From Flavobacteriales bacterium UBA5422 (GTDB lineage Bacteria > Bacteroidota > Bacteroidia > Flavobacteriales_D > Crocinitomicaceae), in contig DHNG01000022.1 of assembly GCA_002409405.1 (NCBI GenBank), positions 33,366-56,927 of the forward strand: a stretch of 23,562 nucleotides of DNA, given 5' to 3'. Shown in pieces: positions 1-9,800 of the stretch (positions are counted from its first letter, which is position 1; every line of letters begins with the position of its first letter). Under the pieces are notes generated by a model. That model was not told where the DNA came from, did not search any database, and saw nothing but the letters and a program-made list of their open reading frames with translations. The position numbers and the translations under genes were made by a program.

Positions 1-237
1 GGTTTCTTCCTCGTACTTTTTGGTAAATAATTTTTCCGTCTTTCCGTATAATTTCCAGTCAATGTGGCGGGTTGATTCTCCTTTGTTGTACAAACGATGC
101 TCCGCAAATTCAACAGAAAAACCATGAAACGGACTTTTGTGCATTCCCGTAATAAAACCTTCGACTACCTGCTTTGCAAGTAATTCCAGATTCCCAAACT
201 GGGCAAGTCGTAACCGATCAATCGTTTTATTTGCCAT
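1..237 (-). CDS. DUF58 domain protein, N-terminal part (runs off window)
   Basis: Reading the complement from the ATG at 237 gives 79 uninterrupted codons up to the window edge, so only the N-terminus is present. The visible protein begins MANKTIDRLRLAQFGNLELL and contains ESTRHIDWKLYGKTEKLFTK, which resembles the conserved DUF58 core (R-x-I-D-W-x-x-x-A/G-R/K-x-x-x-L-x-x-K). DUF58 proteins usually sit next to MoxR-type AAA ATPases and von Willebrand A proteins in chaperone-like operons, and those partners would lie beyond the left edge if present. The gene starts 6 bp after the lgt stop, so it is probably co-transcribed with lgt. The family call rests on motif similarity and the protein is incomplete. 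Confidence 0.75.
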   Translation of the reverse strand, partial: MANKTIDRLRLAQFGNLELLAKQVVEGFITGMHKSPFHGFSVEFAEHRLYNKGESTRHIDWKLYGKTEKLFTKKYEEET

Positions 238-243
238 AGAAAA

Positions 244-1074
244 TTACTTCGCTTGCGTTGCGTCCAGCGCTTTCGGTTTGTTTTTATACGACCAGATCAG
301 AATACCAATTCCTGCGATAACGAATGGTACAGAAAGCCATTGTCCTGTATTGATTGTTAATGTTTCATCGTAAGCCGTCTGTCCCATTTTCACAAACTCC
401 ACAAAGAAGCGTGCACCGAATAATAGAATCAAGAACGTTCCGAAAATAAGTCCCGGTTGCTTCCATGCATTTTTCTTCCAGAACATATACATCAGAATAC
501 CGAAAATAATCAGGTACATAATTGCTTCATACAATTGAGCCGGGTGACGTGGTGTCGGATCATATTGCCGGGTTGTTTCGTTGATGTAGTTAACAAATTC
601 GAATGCCCATGGTAAATCTGTCGGTCTTCCTACAATTTCACTGTTCATCAGATTTCCCAGGCGAATAAACATACCAGCGATTGCAACCGGAGCGGCAATC
701 CGGTCAAAAATCCAGATATAAGGTTTTTTCAGAACACGTTGATTGTATAAAATCAATGCAAATACCAGTGCGATTGCTCCTCCGTGGCTGGCTAGTCCAC
801 CTTCCCATACTTTGAGAATGTCAATCGGGTTGTCTTTGTAACTGCTCCAGTCGTAAAAAAATACATGCCCTAACCGCGCACCTACAATTGTTGCAATTAC
901 CACATACAATACCAAACGATCCAGCTTTTCATCAGGAATTCCTTCCTTTCGAAACATTTTTCGGATCGTATAATATCCTAGAATTAATCCTGTTACGAAA
1001 AGAAGTCCATAATAGTTCGGTGTATTCCAACCGTCGATGATTTCAGGAGTTACATCCCAGCGTATTGCGAGCAT
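244..1074 (-). CDS. lgt: Prolipoprotein diacylglyceryl transferase
   Basis: Inner-membrane enzyme that transfers diacylglycerol from phosphatidylglycerol to the lipobox cysteine of prolipoproteins, the first step of lipoprotein maturation. Numbered from the chosen start (276 aa, normal for the family), the visible signatures are GGLASHGG at 92-99 with its conserved His, the Lgt signature RLGNLMNSEIVGRPTD at 138-153, RHPAQLYEA at 176-184 and GARFFVEFVK at 220-229 with the conserved Arg. Several hydrophobic helices span the protein. The frame stays open to 1155, but I start at MLAIRWDV: the extra 27 codons lie over a transcription terminator (1123-1152) and are not typical of Lgt. A near match to the -7 element, TAACTTTA, lies at 1092-1099. 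The small lipoprotein at 16126-16611 is a candidate substrate, although it is not linked. Confidence 0.96.
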   Translation of the reverse strand: MLAIRWDVTPEIIDGWNTPNYYGLLFVTGLILGYYTIRKMFRKEGIPDEKLDRLVLYVVIATIVGARLGHVFFYDWSSYKDNPIDILKVWEGGLASHGGAIALVFALILYNQRVLKKPYIWIFDRIAAPVAIAGMFIRLGNLMNSEIVGRPTDLPWAFEFVNYINETTRQYDPTPRHPAQLYEAIMYLIIFGILMYMFWKKNAWKQPGLIFGTFLILLFGARFFVEFVKMGQTAYDETLTINTGQWLSVPFVIAGIGILIWSYKNKPKALDATQAK

Positions 1075-1117
1075 ACTATTCAATTTAGGGTTAAAGTTAA
1101 TAAAAGGAATAAATCTA

Positions 1118-1152
1118 AACGAAAAAGCCGGGAAGAATTCGTCCCGGCTTTT
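1118..1152 (-). terminator. Rho-independent terminator after the type B T9SS cargo gene
   Basis: An 11-bp perfect inverted repeat (aaaagccggga at 1123-1133 and its complement at 1142-1152) encloses an 8-nt loop. Read on the minus strand, the stem is followed by a short T run. It lies just after the stop of the gene at 1172-4081 and before the lgt start, so it should end the long transcript and isolate lgt. Confidence 0.8.
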
Positions 1153-1171
1153 CAAGATCGTTTGAATATTT

Positions 1172-4081
1172 CTAATGCACTACATGGACAAAACCATGGT
1201 ATTTTGTTCCGTTGGGAATAGTAACCACATACGAATAAACACCTTCCGTCACATAATTACCATTCACATCTCTGCCGTTCCATGAATTGTCATAGTTGTC
1301 GGATGAATAAATCAGGTTTCCCCATCGATTGAGAATCAATAACTGTGTGTTGGGCTGCATTTCGTGTAACATAAAAAAGTCGTTGACCCCATCACCATTG
1401 ACGGTGATAACATTCGGGATTTTTATTTCATAAATAATCTCGACAGTGATTGTTGTCGAATCGTAACATCCGTTTGCAGCATAGGCATGAAGTGTTACAG
1501 TGTAAAAACCGGAAGTGTTACCAAATAAAACAGTTGGCTCAAACGCTGTGCTGACATCCCCGTTCGGAAGTGTCCAGCTGTAAAAATCTGCATGCGAACT
1601 GGTGTTAGAGGTTGTTGCACTTTCGTTGGTTTGATTGACCAACTCAAAATTTGCAACCGGTAAATTATCGAGACATACTGCATCATTAATTGTGAGTGAG
1701 GAAATACATCCGTTTGCATCCGTAACCGTCAGACCGGCAGTGTAGCATCCAGCTTGATTCATAACAGTTGTTGCTCCGCTACAATCTCCGTTAATCGGAG
1801 CTCCGTTGATTGTCCATACACATGTTCCGTTATGCTGACCTGTCGGAATGAGTTCCACCGCAGCAGGTAAGCAAGTTTCTGCAGTTGTTGTGAAATGCAC
1901 CGGATCAGGAACGTTTACGATCAGGTTTAATGTCGTAATAACATCACATCCGTTTGCATTCTGTGTCGTATGAGTTGCAACAGCAGTTCCTCCTGTTGTG
2001 ATTGTTTGTCCGTTCCAGGAATAAGGTAGATCTGCCTGACAGATGGTTTGATCATCGGTTAAATAGGTTGTCGGATGAATTGTTAAATTCAAAGAGGTAA
2101 TAATGTCGCACCCATTGGAATTTTGAGCTGTATGCGTTGCTATGGCCACTCCTCCTGCTGTGATTGTTTGCCCGTTCCAGGTATAAGGTAAATCTGTGTC
2201 GCAGATTGCAATATCATCTGTAGGGGAAGTGGTTGGGTTAACAGTAAGATTTAATGTTGTTGTGACATCACATCCATTGGAATTTTGTGTGGTATGTGTC
2301 GCTACGGCAGTTCCTCCCGTTGTAATTGTTTGCCCGTTCCAGCTGTACGGAAGGTCGGAGTCACAAATCGTAATATCATCAGTGAGTGGTTGCGTTGCCG
2401 GATGTGTCGCCAGATTCAGCGTAATGGTTACATCGCATCCGTTGGCATTCTGAACAACAGCCGTTGCTACATTATTTCCGGAAGAATTGATCACCTGACC
2501 ATTCCAGGTGTAAGGTAAATCTTCAGGACAAATGGTAATGTTCTCTGTCTCGTAGGGCGGATCGTAGGTTACAATTAAAATTGGTTTGTTCGCATCGGCA
2601 TATCCCCGAATCCTGTTTCGGCACGTATTGTGTGCATTTGCGCCACCGTACGTATGCATCCCGACAGCAAACCAGTTTGGAATTAACTGCGATTGCAAAT
2701 CAGCCATGTTTGCTGTGAGATTTACCGTTCTCCAACCTGTTCCTGAAACCAGAACAGCTGTATTGTAATCTCCGAAGATATTGCCGTCACGTATATCATC
2801 TAATCGCGCGAGATTGTTGGCAGCAACAGAAAAATCATTTGTTGAGGGATCGGCCGCCATGTGTCTGAAATACGTACTTACGACGCAACCGCTACTCGCT
2901 GAGCTATTGTCTGCAACATAATACCTGAATTCAGCCGTATTGATGCACGCGTCATCGGGAATGTCTGTAATATTAAATTTTGTCCAACCACTTTGAACCG
3001 AATAAGTATTGTTTCTGCCGATCCAGAAGTCACCTTCTGAACTTTCAATAATGCTGGAAGAGGTATAATTGGCACATCCCGGAGAGTAGCAATTGGTACT
3101 GCTCGTTGTTGAATGATGTCCCGTCCATCGGGTGGTATTATTGGGGTACAAATTGATCGTAGGGTCAATATAAACAGGAAAATTCAAATCCTGTTTCAAC
3201 CAGTTTGCCGGAACCAGTGTTTTAATGGTCAATACATTGTCTTGTTGAGAGATATGGTAATCACCAATCAGTTCATGTGTTGGTTCATCATGACTTTTCT
3301 GGCCATGTGAATGAACCGGAGAGTCATGAAAAAGAGGCTGATCAAAATAAGCGGCAAGCATTCCTATTTGATCCGTCAACTCGATTCTTTTTCCATTTAG
3401 AACAGCTTTCCATCCCTTTGGTAAGACTACTTTTTCCTCAAAAACAAGGTACTCCGCATCAGCAGGCATTGCATTCAATGCCGATTTGCTCCGAAGAACA
3501 TAATCCATTTTCCGGAAGGTTGTATTATGAGTTAGTACCAGATCAATATCAGAATTATAAACCCCCGGAAAGGTTAATACATTATAATTGATTGTTCCTG
3601 AACTCGTTGCAATAACAGTTGACCGACTTTCACCATTTTTGCCACTATAATACATCCGCATGCCGACCATATCCGTCAGAACAGCACCATCTTTCATAAC
3701 TGTTTTTATGGATCCTGTCGCCTGACCGGGATAGTAGGTCTTGTGGTTGTTGGTTGTATTTTGAAATCCGTTTGTTGTTTTTACCAACCCGTGATAAATT
3801 GTTTTCCACGAACCGTTTTCATAATAGTTGAGCGGTCCTGCACCGATAAGGGCAGAAATAGCTCCATCCTTGTTTTGGAAGTGTTTGGAAAACTCTGTTC
3901 GTTTATTAACCAATTCTGTTGCTGAATCATATTGTCCGAATGACTCTTTTGCCCAAAACAATTCATTTTCTTGTGAATAAGAAGAGCTGAACACCAACAA
4001 AAAAGAGAAAAAAACAAGAAAAAAACTTGAATTTGAACGCATTGAAAGTAGTGAGTTTATTTTCATAATCATTAGTAGCAT
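1172..4081 (-). CDS. Secreted multidomain protein with type B T9SS sorting domain
   Basis: A 969-residue protein with a hydrophobic signal peptide ending near SSSYSQ (about residues 14-37). Residues 40-310 have no family I can name. About 350-510 resemble a DNRLRE-type beta domain (GWTKFNITDIP, NTAEFRYYV, GWRTVNLTANM). Residues 513-722 hold four tandem repeats of about 54 residues. About 805-882 look like a PKD domain (DFYSWTLPNGDVS, GFYTVTL). Residues 888-969 are a gliding-motility-associated, type B T9SS C-terminal domain (IPNVITVNGDGVNDFF, LNRWGNLIY, WNGRDVNGNYVTEGVYSY). It should cross the inner membrane by Sec and the outer membrane by T9SS, and end up at the surface or released, possibly as an adhesin. 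Four in-frame ATGs near the N-terminus (4081, 4072, 4066, 4042) are all compatible with a signal peptide and no clear RBS decides between them. The ligand is unknown. Confidence 0.88.
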   Translation of the reverse strand: MLLMIMKINSLLSMRSNSSFFLVFFSFLLVFSSSYSQENELFWAKESFGQYDSATELVNKRTEFSKHFQNKDGAISALIGAGPLNYYENGSWKTIYHGLVKTTNGFQNTTNNHKTYYPGQATGSIKTVMKDGAVLTDMVGMRMYYSGKNGESRSTVIATSSGTINYNVLTFPGVYNSDIDLVLTHNTTFRKMDYVLRSKSALNAMPADAEYLVFEEKVVLPKGWKAVLNGKRIELTDQIGMLAAYFDQPLFHDSPVHSHGQKSHDEPTHELIGDYHISQQDNVLTIKTLVPANWLKQDLNFPVYIDPTINLYPNNTTRWTGHHSTTSSTNCYSPGCANYTSSSIIESSEGDFWIGRNNTYSVQSGWTKFNITDIPDDACINTAEFRYYVADNSSASSGCVVSTYFRHMAADPSTNDFSVAANNLARLDDIRDGNIFGDYNTAVLVSGTGWRTVNLTANMADLQSQLIPNWFAVGMHTYGGANAHNTCRNRIRGYADANKPILIVTYDPPYETENITICPEDLPYTWNGQVINSSGNNVATAVVQNANGCDVTITLNLATHPATQPLTDDITICDSDLPYSWNGQTITTGGTAVATHTTQNSNGCDVTTTLNLTVNPTTSPTDDIAICDTDLPYTWNGQTITAGGVAIATHTAQNSNGCDIITSLNLTIHPTTYLTDDQTICQADLPYSWNGQTITTGGTAVATHTTQNANGCDVITTLNLIVNVPDPVHFTTTAETCLPAAVELIPTGQHNGTCVWTINGAPINGDCSGATTVMNQAGCYTAGLTVTDANGCISSLTINDAVCLDNLPVANFELVNQTNESATTSNTSSHADFYSWTLPNGDVSTAFEPTVLFGNTSGFYTVTLHAYAANGCYDSTTITVEIIYEIKIPNVITVNGDGVNDFFMLHEMQPNTQLLILNRWGNLIYSSDNYDNSWNGRDVNGNYVTEGVYSYVVTIPNGTKYHGFVHVVH
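1916..2545 (-). repeat. Four tandem 54-codon repeats inside the T9SS cargo gene
   Basis: Units cover about 2384-2545, 2222-2383, 2060-2221 and 1916-2059. Each encodes the pattern (T)IC-x-x-DLPY-T/S-WNGQ...NGCD...LNL. The cysteines pair at 518/549, 573/604, 627/658 and 681/712, always 31 residues apart, which suggests one disulfide per module. Units 2-4 are more like each other than unit 1, and the final unit runs into a different linker. Confidence 0.9.
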
Positions 4082-4300
4082 AACCGTTTATACAAAATAA
4101 ATGCCGGACTAAAATACGTTATTTATTTATAGTTAACAGTTATTTGTTGGATATTTAACATGTTTCTGCAGTGGGAAAACAGGTGAAGTTATGCAAGTGA
4201 AAAATGTAAATCATTGATAATTATGTTTTAACCGTTTGATCATCCGGTAGTGAAGTTGAGTGTCTGTTATTCAATCGGAGAATTGATTTTAATCTCACAA

Positions 4301-4328
4301 TTTGTCCGTTTCACCTTTTTTAACTTTG
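4301..4328 (+). promoter_or_regulatory. Candidate Bacteroidota-type promoter of the efflux operon
   Basis: TTTG at 4301-4304 is followed after 16 bp by TAACTTTG at 4321-4328, an exact match to the -7 consensus TAnnTTTG. The spacer is slightly shorter than usual. It lies 47 bp before the ATG of the outer-membrane factor gene. The rest of the 294-bp divergent intergenic region (4082-4375) is AT-rich, and I saw no convincing operator or RNA in it. Confidence 0.55.
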
Positions 4329-4375
4329 AATAACCTTTTTTATACACCAATTTTGCATCGTTTTTAAAGAGAAAA

Positions 4376-5737
4376 ATGGTACAACAACTTAAACAATCCG
4401 CACTAGTATTATTCGTTTTGGCTTTATCAGTCAATTCCGGTTTTTCCCAACAAGTCATTACACTTCAGGATGCACTTAATTATGCATTGGAAAATAGTGA
4501 AGTGATGAAACAGGCGAAGTTGGATGTTGAAAACGGAAATCAAAAAGTAACAGAGTCATTGTCATCTGCTTTACCTCAGATCAATGCCGCAAGTTCGGTA
4601 ACAGGAAACCCGATTGTGCAATCATTTGTGTTGCCGGCAGACTTTATGGGGGGAGCTCCCGGAGAATTCGTAGCAATTCGTGCAGGGCAAACCTGGTCCG
4701 CGATGACGCAGGTAACTTTGAGCCAGCAATTGTATAACCAACAAGTGTTTTCAGGATTGAAGGCAGCCAGAGGAAGTGCACAATATTATGAAATTGCAGC
4801 GCAACTGAGTGAAGAAAATGTATTGCAACAAGTTGCAACAAATTATTATCAATTGGTGGTTACCCGTGAAAAAATGGGGACATTGGACGCAAACATTGCC
4901 CGGGTTGATGAATTGCAAAAAATTCTGGTTTCCCAGGTGGAGAACGGATTGGCGAAGAAAATAGACCTGGATCGTGTTCGGGGGAATAAAACAAACCTGG
5001 AAGCACAGAAGTTGGAGTTGGACAATGCTGTTATTCAAATGGAAAACCTGTTGAAATATTACATGGGAATGCCAATTGAAGAACAAATTTCTATTCCGGC
5101 AACAGCACATGGTGAATTGGAAAACTATGCGAAAGGAATTATTTCCACAGACCAGTTCAATGTGGAAAATCTAACTTCTTTTCGTATGCTCAACAAACAA
5201 GCTGAACTCTTGAACTTGCAGACAAAAGTGTTTAAAGCAAATTATTATCCGACCTTGTCGTTATCCGGACATTATTCCTATAACACACAAAGTAATGATT
5301 TTAATCTGTATACAAAAAAAGCATTGAGCTATGATATGGCAGCGGTTTCATTGAACCTTTCCATTCCGATCTTTGATGGGTTGGCAAAACGTGCAAAAGT
5401 AAAGTCTTCTGAAATCCAATTAGAGCAATTACGCCAGGAAATGACAAAAACATCCAACGCGTTAACGATGTCGTTTCACAATGCAAAATTGCAGATTTCA
5501 AACAGCTTGAAAACAATTCAGGTACAGGAGGCCAATAAAGAACTGGCAAAAGAAGTATATGACATTACCAATAGTAATTACCAACTTGGATTATCCAGTC
5601 TGACCGATTTAATCAATGCTGAAACAGAGTTGAGAACTGCTGAAAACAGCTACAACGAAGCTTTGCTGCAATACAAAGTGGCAGAAATTGAAATGATTAA
5701 AGCAAAAGGAGAAATAGGAACTTTGTTAAATAAATAA
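4376..5737 (+). CDS. TolC-family outer membrane efflux protein
   Basis: A 453-residue protein with a cleavable signal peptide (hydrophobic to about residue 20, ending SGFSQQ) followed by the family opening ITLQDALNYALENSEVMKQA. Two structurally repeated outer membrane efflux protein (OEP) halves follow, rich in coiled-coil helices; the second includes SLNLSIPIFDGLAKRAKVK and ends with the typical AENSYNEALLQYKVAEIEM helix. It should form the trimeric outer-membrane channel and periplasmic tunnel of a tripartite RND pump. It is the first gene of a tight operon: the membrane-fusion gene begins 21 bp after its stop. The start is supported by the signal peptide and the upstream purine run aaagagaaaa. 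Substrate cannot be inferred, and no regulator gene is adjacent. Confidence 0.94.
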   Translation: MVQQLKQSALVLFVLALSVNSGFSQQVITLQDALNYALENSEVMKQAKLDVENGNQKVTESLSSALPQINAASSVTGNPIVQSFVLPADFMGGAPGEFVAIRAGQTWSAMTQVTLSQQLYNQQVFSGLKAARGSAQYYEIAAQLSEENVLQQVATNYYQLVVTREKMGTLDANIARVDELQKILVSQVENGLAKKIDLDRVRGNKTNLEAQKLELDNAVIQMENLLKYYMGMPIEEQISIPATAHGELENYAKGIISTDQFNVENLTSFRMLNKQAELLNLQTKVFKANYYPTLSLSGHYSYNTQSNDFNLYTKKALSYDMAAVSLNLSIPIFDGLAKRAKVKSSEIQLEQLRQEMTKTSNALTMSFHNAKLQISNSLKTIQVQEANKELAKEVYDITNSNYQLGLSSLTDLINAETELRTAENSYNEALLQYKVAEIEMIKAKGEIGTLLNK

Positions 5738-5758
5738 TAGACTTTAAGTTAAACGTAT

Positions 5759-6823
5759 ATGAAAAAGATAATTATTACCGTTCTTGTCGTAGCTGCAGCA
5801 ATTGGAGGAATTGTTTGGACGCTTCAGAGCAATAAAAAAGAAAACCAGTCAAAAATTGACATCGTTAGTAAAGGAACGGGAGCAGTACCGGTAAAGGTAA
5901 TGACCGTTAAAAGAGAAGCGATTAATGTTGACTTCGCTGTGAATGGTAAGCTTGCAGCCAATCAGGATTTGATGCTGATCTCTGAAGTAAACGGACGCGT
6001 GTTGTCGATCCGGGTGAAAGAAGGAGACAAAGTGACACAGGGCCAAGTATTGGCAACAGTTGAAAGCACATACAGCAGCTTGGATTATCAGGCAGCAAGC
6101 GATGCAGTGCAGAAACTGAAAGTTGACCAGCAACGATTGACAAGTGCTCTGAAAACAGGGGGTGTTACACAATCGCAAGTGGACGAAATCAATTTGGCAG
6201 TTAAAAATGCAGAAAGCCAACTTGCACAAGCAAAAAAGAGATTGTCAGATGCTTCCATCAAAGCACCTATTTCCGGAATCATCAACAAAAAATACATTGA
6301 AGTCGGTTCATTTGCAGCAGCAGGAACACAATTGTTCAACATCGTTGACGTATCCAGCCTGAAATTGAATGTGACAGCAAACGAACGTCAGGTTGTTCAA
6401 TTGGGAGTGGGATACAAAGTAGATATTACGGTTCCTGTTTTCCAGGATGAAACGTTTACCGGGTCTATTTCATTCATTGCTCCGAAAGCGGACAACAGCT
6501 TGAATTACCCGATTGAAATCAAATTGGATAACACGAAAACGAAGAATAAAGTAAAAGCTGGTATGTATGCTTCTGCAGAATTCAAATTCGGCGATCAGAC
6601 ACCAATCATTGCAATTCCGAGAACAGCATTCATCGGAAGTGTGAACAGCGGAGAAATTTTCGTGATTGAGAAAGAAGGCGTTGCAACATTGAGAAAAGTC
6701 GCTCCGGGAGCAATCTTCGGAGAGCAGGTTGAAATTTTAGGAGGGTTAAAGGAAGGTGAAACAGTCATTACAACAGGACAGATTAACTTGATTAACGGAA
6801 CTCCGATTGAAGTATTGAAATAA
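5759..6823 (+). CDS. RND efflux periplasmic adaptor (membrane-fusion protein, HlyD/AcrA type)
   Basis: A 354-residue adaptor that bridges the inner-membrane RND pump and the outer-membrane channel. It starts with an uncleaved-looking membrane anchor (KKIIITVLVVAAAIGGIVW). A lipoyl-like half-motif follows (ISEVNGRVLSIRVKEGDKVT at about 82-101, then GQVLATVES), then a short coiled-coil hairpin rich in Gln and Lys (about 115-165). The second lipoyl half is ASIKAPISGIINKKYIEVG, followed by beta-barrel and membrane-proximal domains (IAIPRTAFIG, GLKEGETVITTGQINL). No lipobox cysteine is visible, so it is probably anchored by its N-terminal helix rather than by lipid. It lies between the OMF and the RND pump in an uninterrupted operon. 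Confidence 0.94.
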   Translation: MKKIIITVLVVAAAIGGIVWTLQSNKKENQSKIDIVSKGTGAVPVKVMTVKREAINVDFAVNGKLAANQDLMLISEVNGRVLSIRVKEGDKVTQGQVLATVESTYSSLDYQAASDAVQKLKVDQQRLTSALKTGGVTQSQVDEINLAVKNAESQLAQAKKRLSDASIKAPISGIINKKYIEVGSFAAAGTQLFNIVDVSSLKLNVTANERQVVQLGVGYKVDITVPVFQDETFTGSISFIAPKADNSLNYPIEIKLDNTKTKNKVKAGMYASAEFKFGDQTPIIAIPRTAFIGSVNSGEIFVIEKEGVATLRKVAPGAIFGEQVEILGGLKEGETVITTGQINLINGTPIEVLK

Positions 6824-6858
6824 AAGTTGTTCACAATTAATTTTCAAAAAGATAGAGT

Positions 6859-9800
6859 ATGAAAATCGCAGATATTTCAATCAAAAGACCATCGTTGGTG
6901 ATCGTAATTTTTACGGCATTGACAGTTTTTGGATTGATTTCCTATTCATTATTGAACTATGAGTTACTTCCTAAGTTTACTCCTAGTGTTATCTCTGTTG
7001 CAACCGTTTATCCGGGTGCATCTCCTTCCGAAGTAGAAAATACCGTCACCAAAAAGATAGAAGAAGCGGTTGCTTCGATGGAAAAGGTGAAGAAAATCGA
7101 GTCCACTTCTTTTGAAAGTTTATCTTTGATCGTCATAACGTTGCAGGACAATGCAGATGTCGATTATGCTATGACGGATGCCCAGCGGAAGCTCAACGCC
7201 ATCATGGCCGATTTACCGGAAACAATCAAGACGCCATCGTTGAACAAATTCTCATTTGATGACTTACCAATTGTAACCATTGCTGCAACAGCAGATAAAT
7301 TGTCAGATGTAGAGTTCTTCGACTTGATTGACAAACGTATTCAACCTTTATTGTCACGTGTGGATGGTGTTGCGAAAGTGAACATTATCGGTGGACGTCA
7401 GCGTGAATTCCAGGTGAATATCGACGCGCAAAAACTGGAAGCGTACAACATTTCATTGCTCCAGGTACAACAAGCTGTTTTGTCTGCGAATATGGACTTT
7501 CCGACAGGAAGTATCAAATCTCAGGATCAGAACGTCTTGATTCGTTTGGCAGGTAAATACGAAACAATTGAAGAACTGAGAGACCTGGTAATTATCCAGA
7601 CACAAGAAAACGGACAGGTACGTTTGAAGGACATTGCAGACGTGCAGGATGCACAGAAAGATGCTGAAAAAATTGCACGTTTGGATCGAAAAGGAGCAAT
7701 TGCGTTACAGGTATTGAAACAATCGGATGCCAATGCGGTGAAAGTGAGTAAAAATACACAGGCAATCATCGGACAGGTTGAAAAAGAATACGAGCAGTAC
7801 GGGTTGAAATTACAGATTGCAAATGACAGTTCTGTGTATACATTGGAATCAGCAAATGCGGTAGTACACGATTTAATTCTGGCGATCATCCTGGTAGCAG
7901 CGATCATGTTATTGTTCCTCCACAGTTTGAGAAACGCTTTGATCGTAATGGTAGCGATTCCTGCATCCTTGATCGCAACATTCATCGGGATGTTCTTCCT
8001 CGGATTCTCCCTCAATTTGATGTCCTTACTGGCACTTTCACTGGTGGTCGGGATCCTCGTCGATGACGCGATTGTAGTCATTGAGAACATTTACCGCCAC
8101 ATGGAGATGGGTAAAAACAGAGTACGGGCTTCGGTTGACGGAACAAAGGAAATCGGATTTACGGTGATCTCGATCACGTTAGTAATCGTCGTAGTATTCT
8201 TACCGATCGGTTTGAGTACGGGGATGGTTGCAAACATTCTTCGCGAGTTCTGTTTGACGGTCGTTATTGCGGTATTACTCAGTTTGTTTACCTCATTTAC
8301 AATTGTTCCTTGGTTGACTTCCCGTTACGGAAGGCTGGAGCACATCACAGGTAAAAACATCGGTGGGAAAATCATTTTGAGCTTTGAGCGTGGGTTAGGA
8401 AACTTCACTAAATGGGTGAGTGGAATCCTTGGATGGTCTTTACGTCATAAATTCCTTACTCTTGGAATTGTAACTGTGTTGTTGTTTTCTTCATTCGGAT
8501 TGGTAATCGGAGGATTTATCGGAGCAGAGTTCTTTGCTCAGGGTGACAGAGGAGAATTCCTGGTACAAATTGAATTACCAAAAGATGCATCGCTGGAGCA
8601 AACCAACCAGATGATCATGAAAGCTGAAAATTACCTGGCGAAAAAACCGGAAGTAGTTACACAGATCACAACGGTAGGTCAGGCATCTGATGGTATGGCG
8701 GGTGTTACTAAAACAATGTACAAAGGGGAGATTACGGTAAAACTGGTGCACAAATCGCAGCGGGAAGATCCGACAAATATCTACGCAGCGAAGTTGAAGA
8801 AAGAATTGTCCAGAGAATTGGTTGGTGCGAAAGTGAAAACGGCTCCGATCAGTATTCTGGGGATGGCCGATCAGGCTCCGTTGGATATGACGGTACTTGG
8901 ATCAGATATCAACGAAGTATATGCGTATGCCCATAAGGTAATGGATGTATTGAAAGAAATCCCGGGATCATCGGAGGTGCAATTGTCCGCAGAGGATGGA
9001 TCTCCGGAAGTAACAATAAAAGTAGACCGGGATAAGATGGCTGCTTTAGGGTTGAGCATGCAGATTGTCGGAGGAACGTTACAAACATCTTTCAACGGAA
9101 ACATCGACGGTAAATTCCGAAGAGGAGAGTACGAATACGATATCAATATCCGATTGGATGCTTTCAACCGTGAAAGTGTAGACGACGTTGCCAATGTTAC
9201 ATTTATTAATAATATGGGGCAATTGATCCGCTTATCGCAATTTGCCGATATTCAGATTAAGTCAGGACCAAGCCGATTGGAGCGTCGCGATAAAACAGCT
9301 TCTGTGAAAATTCAGGCACAAACAGTCGGTCGTTCTGTAAGTACGGTTGCAACGGAACTGGAAGAAAAACTGAAGAAAATAGAAAAACCATTGGGAGTTG
9401 ATTACATCTGGGGTGGAGATATGGAAAATCAGCAGGATGGATTCGGTTCATTGGGAATTGCCTTGTTGGTATCCGTATTGTTGGTGTACTTCATCATGGT
9501 GATGTTGTACGACAGCTTTGTACATCCGTTAGTGGTTATGTTCTCCATTCCGTTGGCGATTATCGGAGCATTCCTTGCCCTGGCGTTGACAAATAATTTG
9601 TTGAGTATCTTTACCATTTTGGGATTAATTATGTTGATCGGTTTGGTTGCCAAGAATGCGATTATCCTTGTCGACTTTACAAATCACCTGAAGGCACAAG
9701 GACACTCCACACACGAAGCATTAATGTTGGCAAACCATGCACGTTTGCGTCCGATTCTGATGACAACGATCGCGATGGTGATTGGTATGATGCCAATTGC

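Noticed and set aside
1075..1155. N-terminal extension of the lgt frame by 27 codons
   Set aside because: It overlaps a strong terminator hairpin and the added residues do not fit the Lgt N-terminus, so the start at 1074 is preferred.
1916..2545. Possible CRISPR-like array from regularly spaced repeats
   Set aside because: The repeats are in-frame 162-bp protein modules without spacers; they encode conserved DLPY/WNG/NGCD motifs.
4267..4458. 63-codon minus-strand frame across the efflux-operon promoter
   Set aside because: It begins within the signal-peptide region of the outer-membrane factor gene and covers its promoter; no protein features.
7527..8090. 187-codon open frame antisense to the RND pump gene
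   Set aside because: The sequence is Ser/Thr/Ile-rich, as expected from the complement of membrane-helix codons; no independent support.
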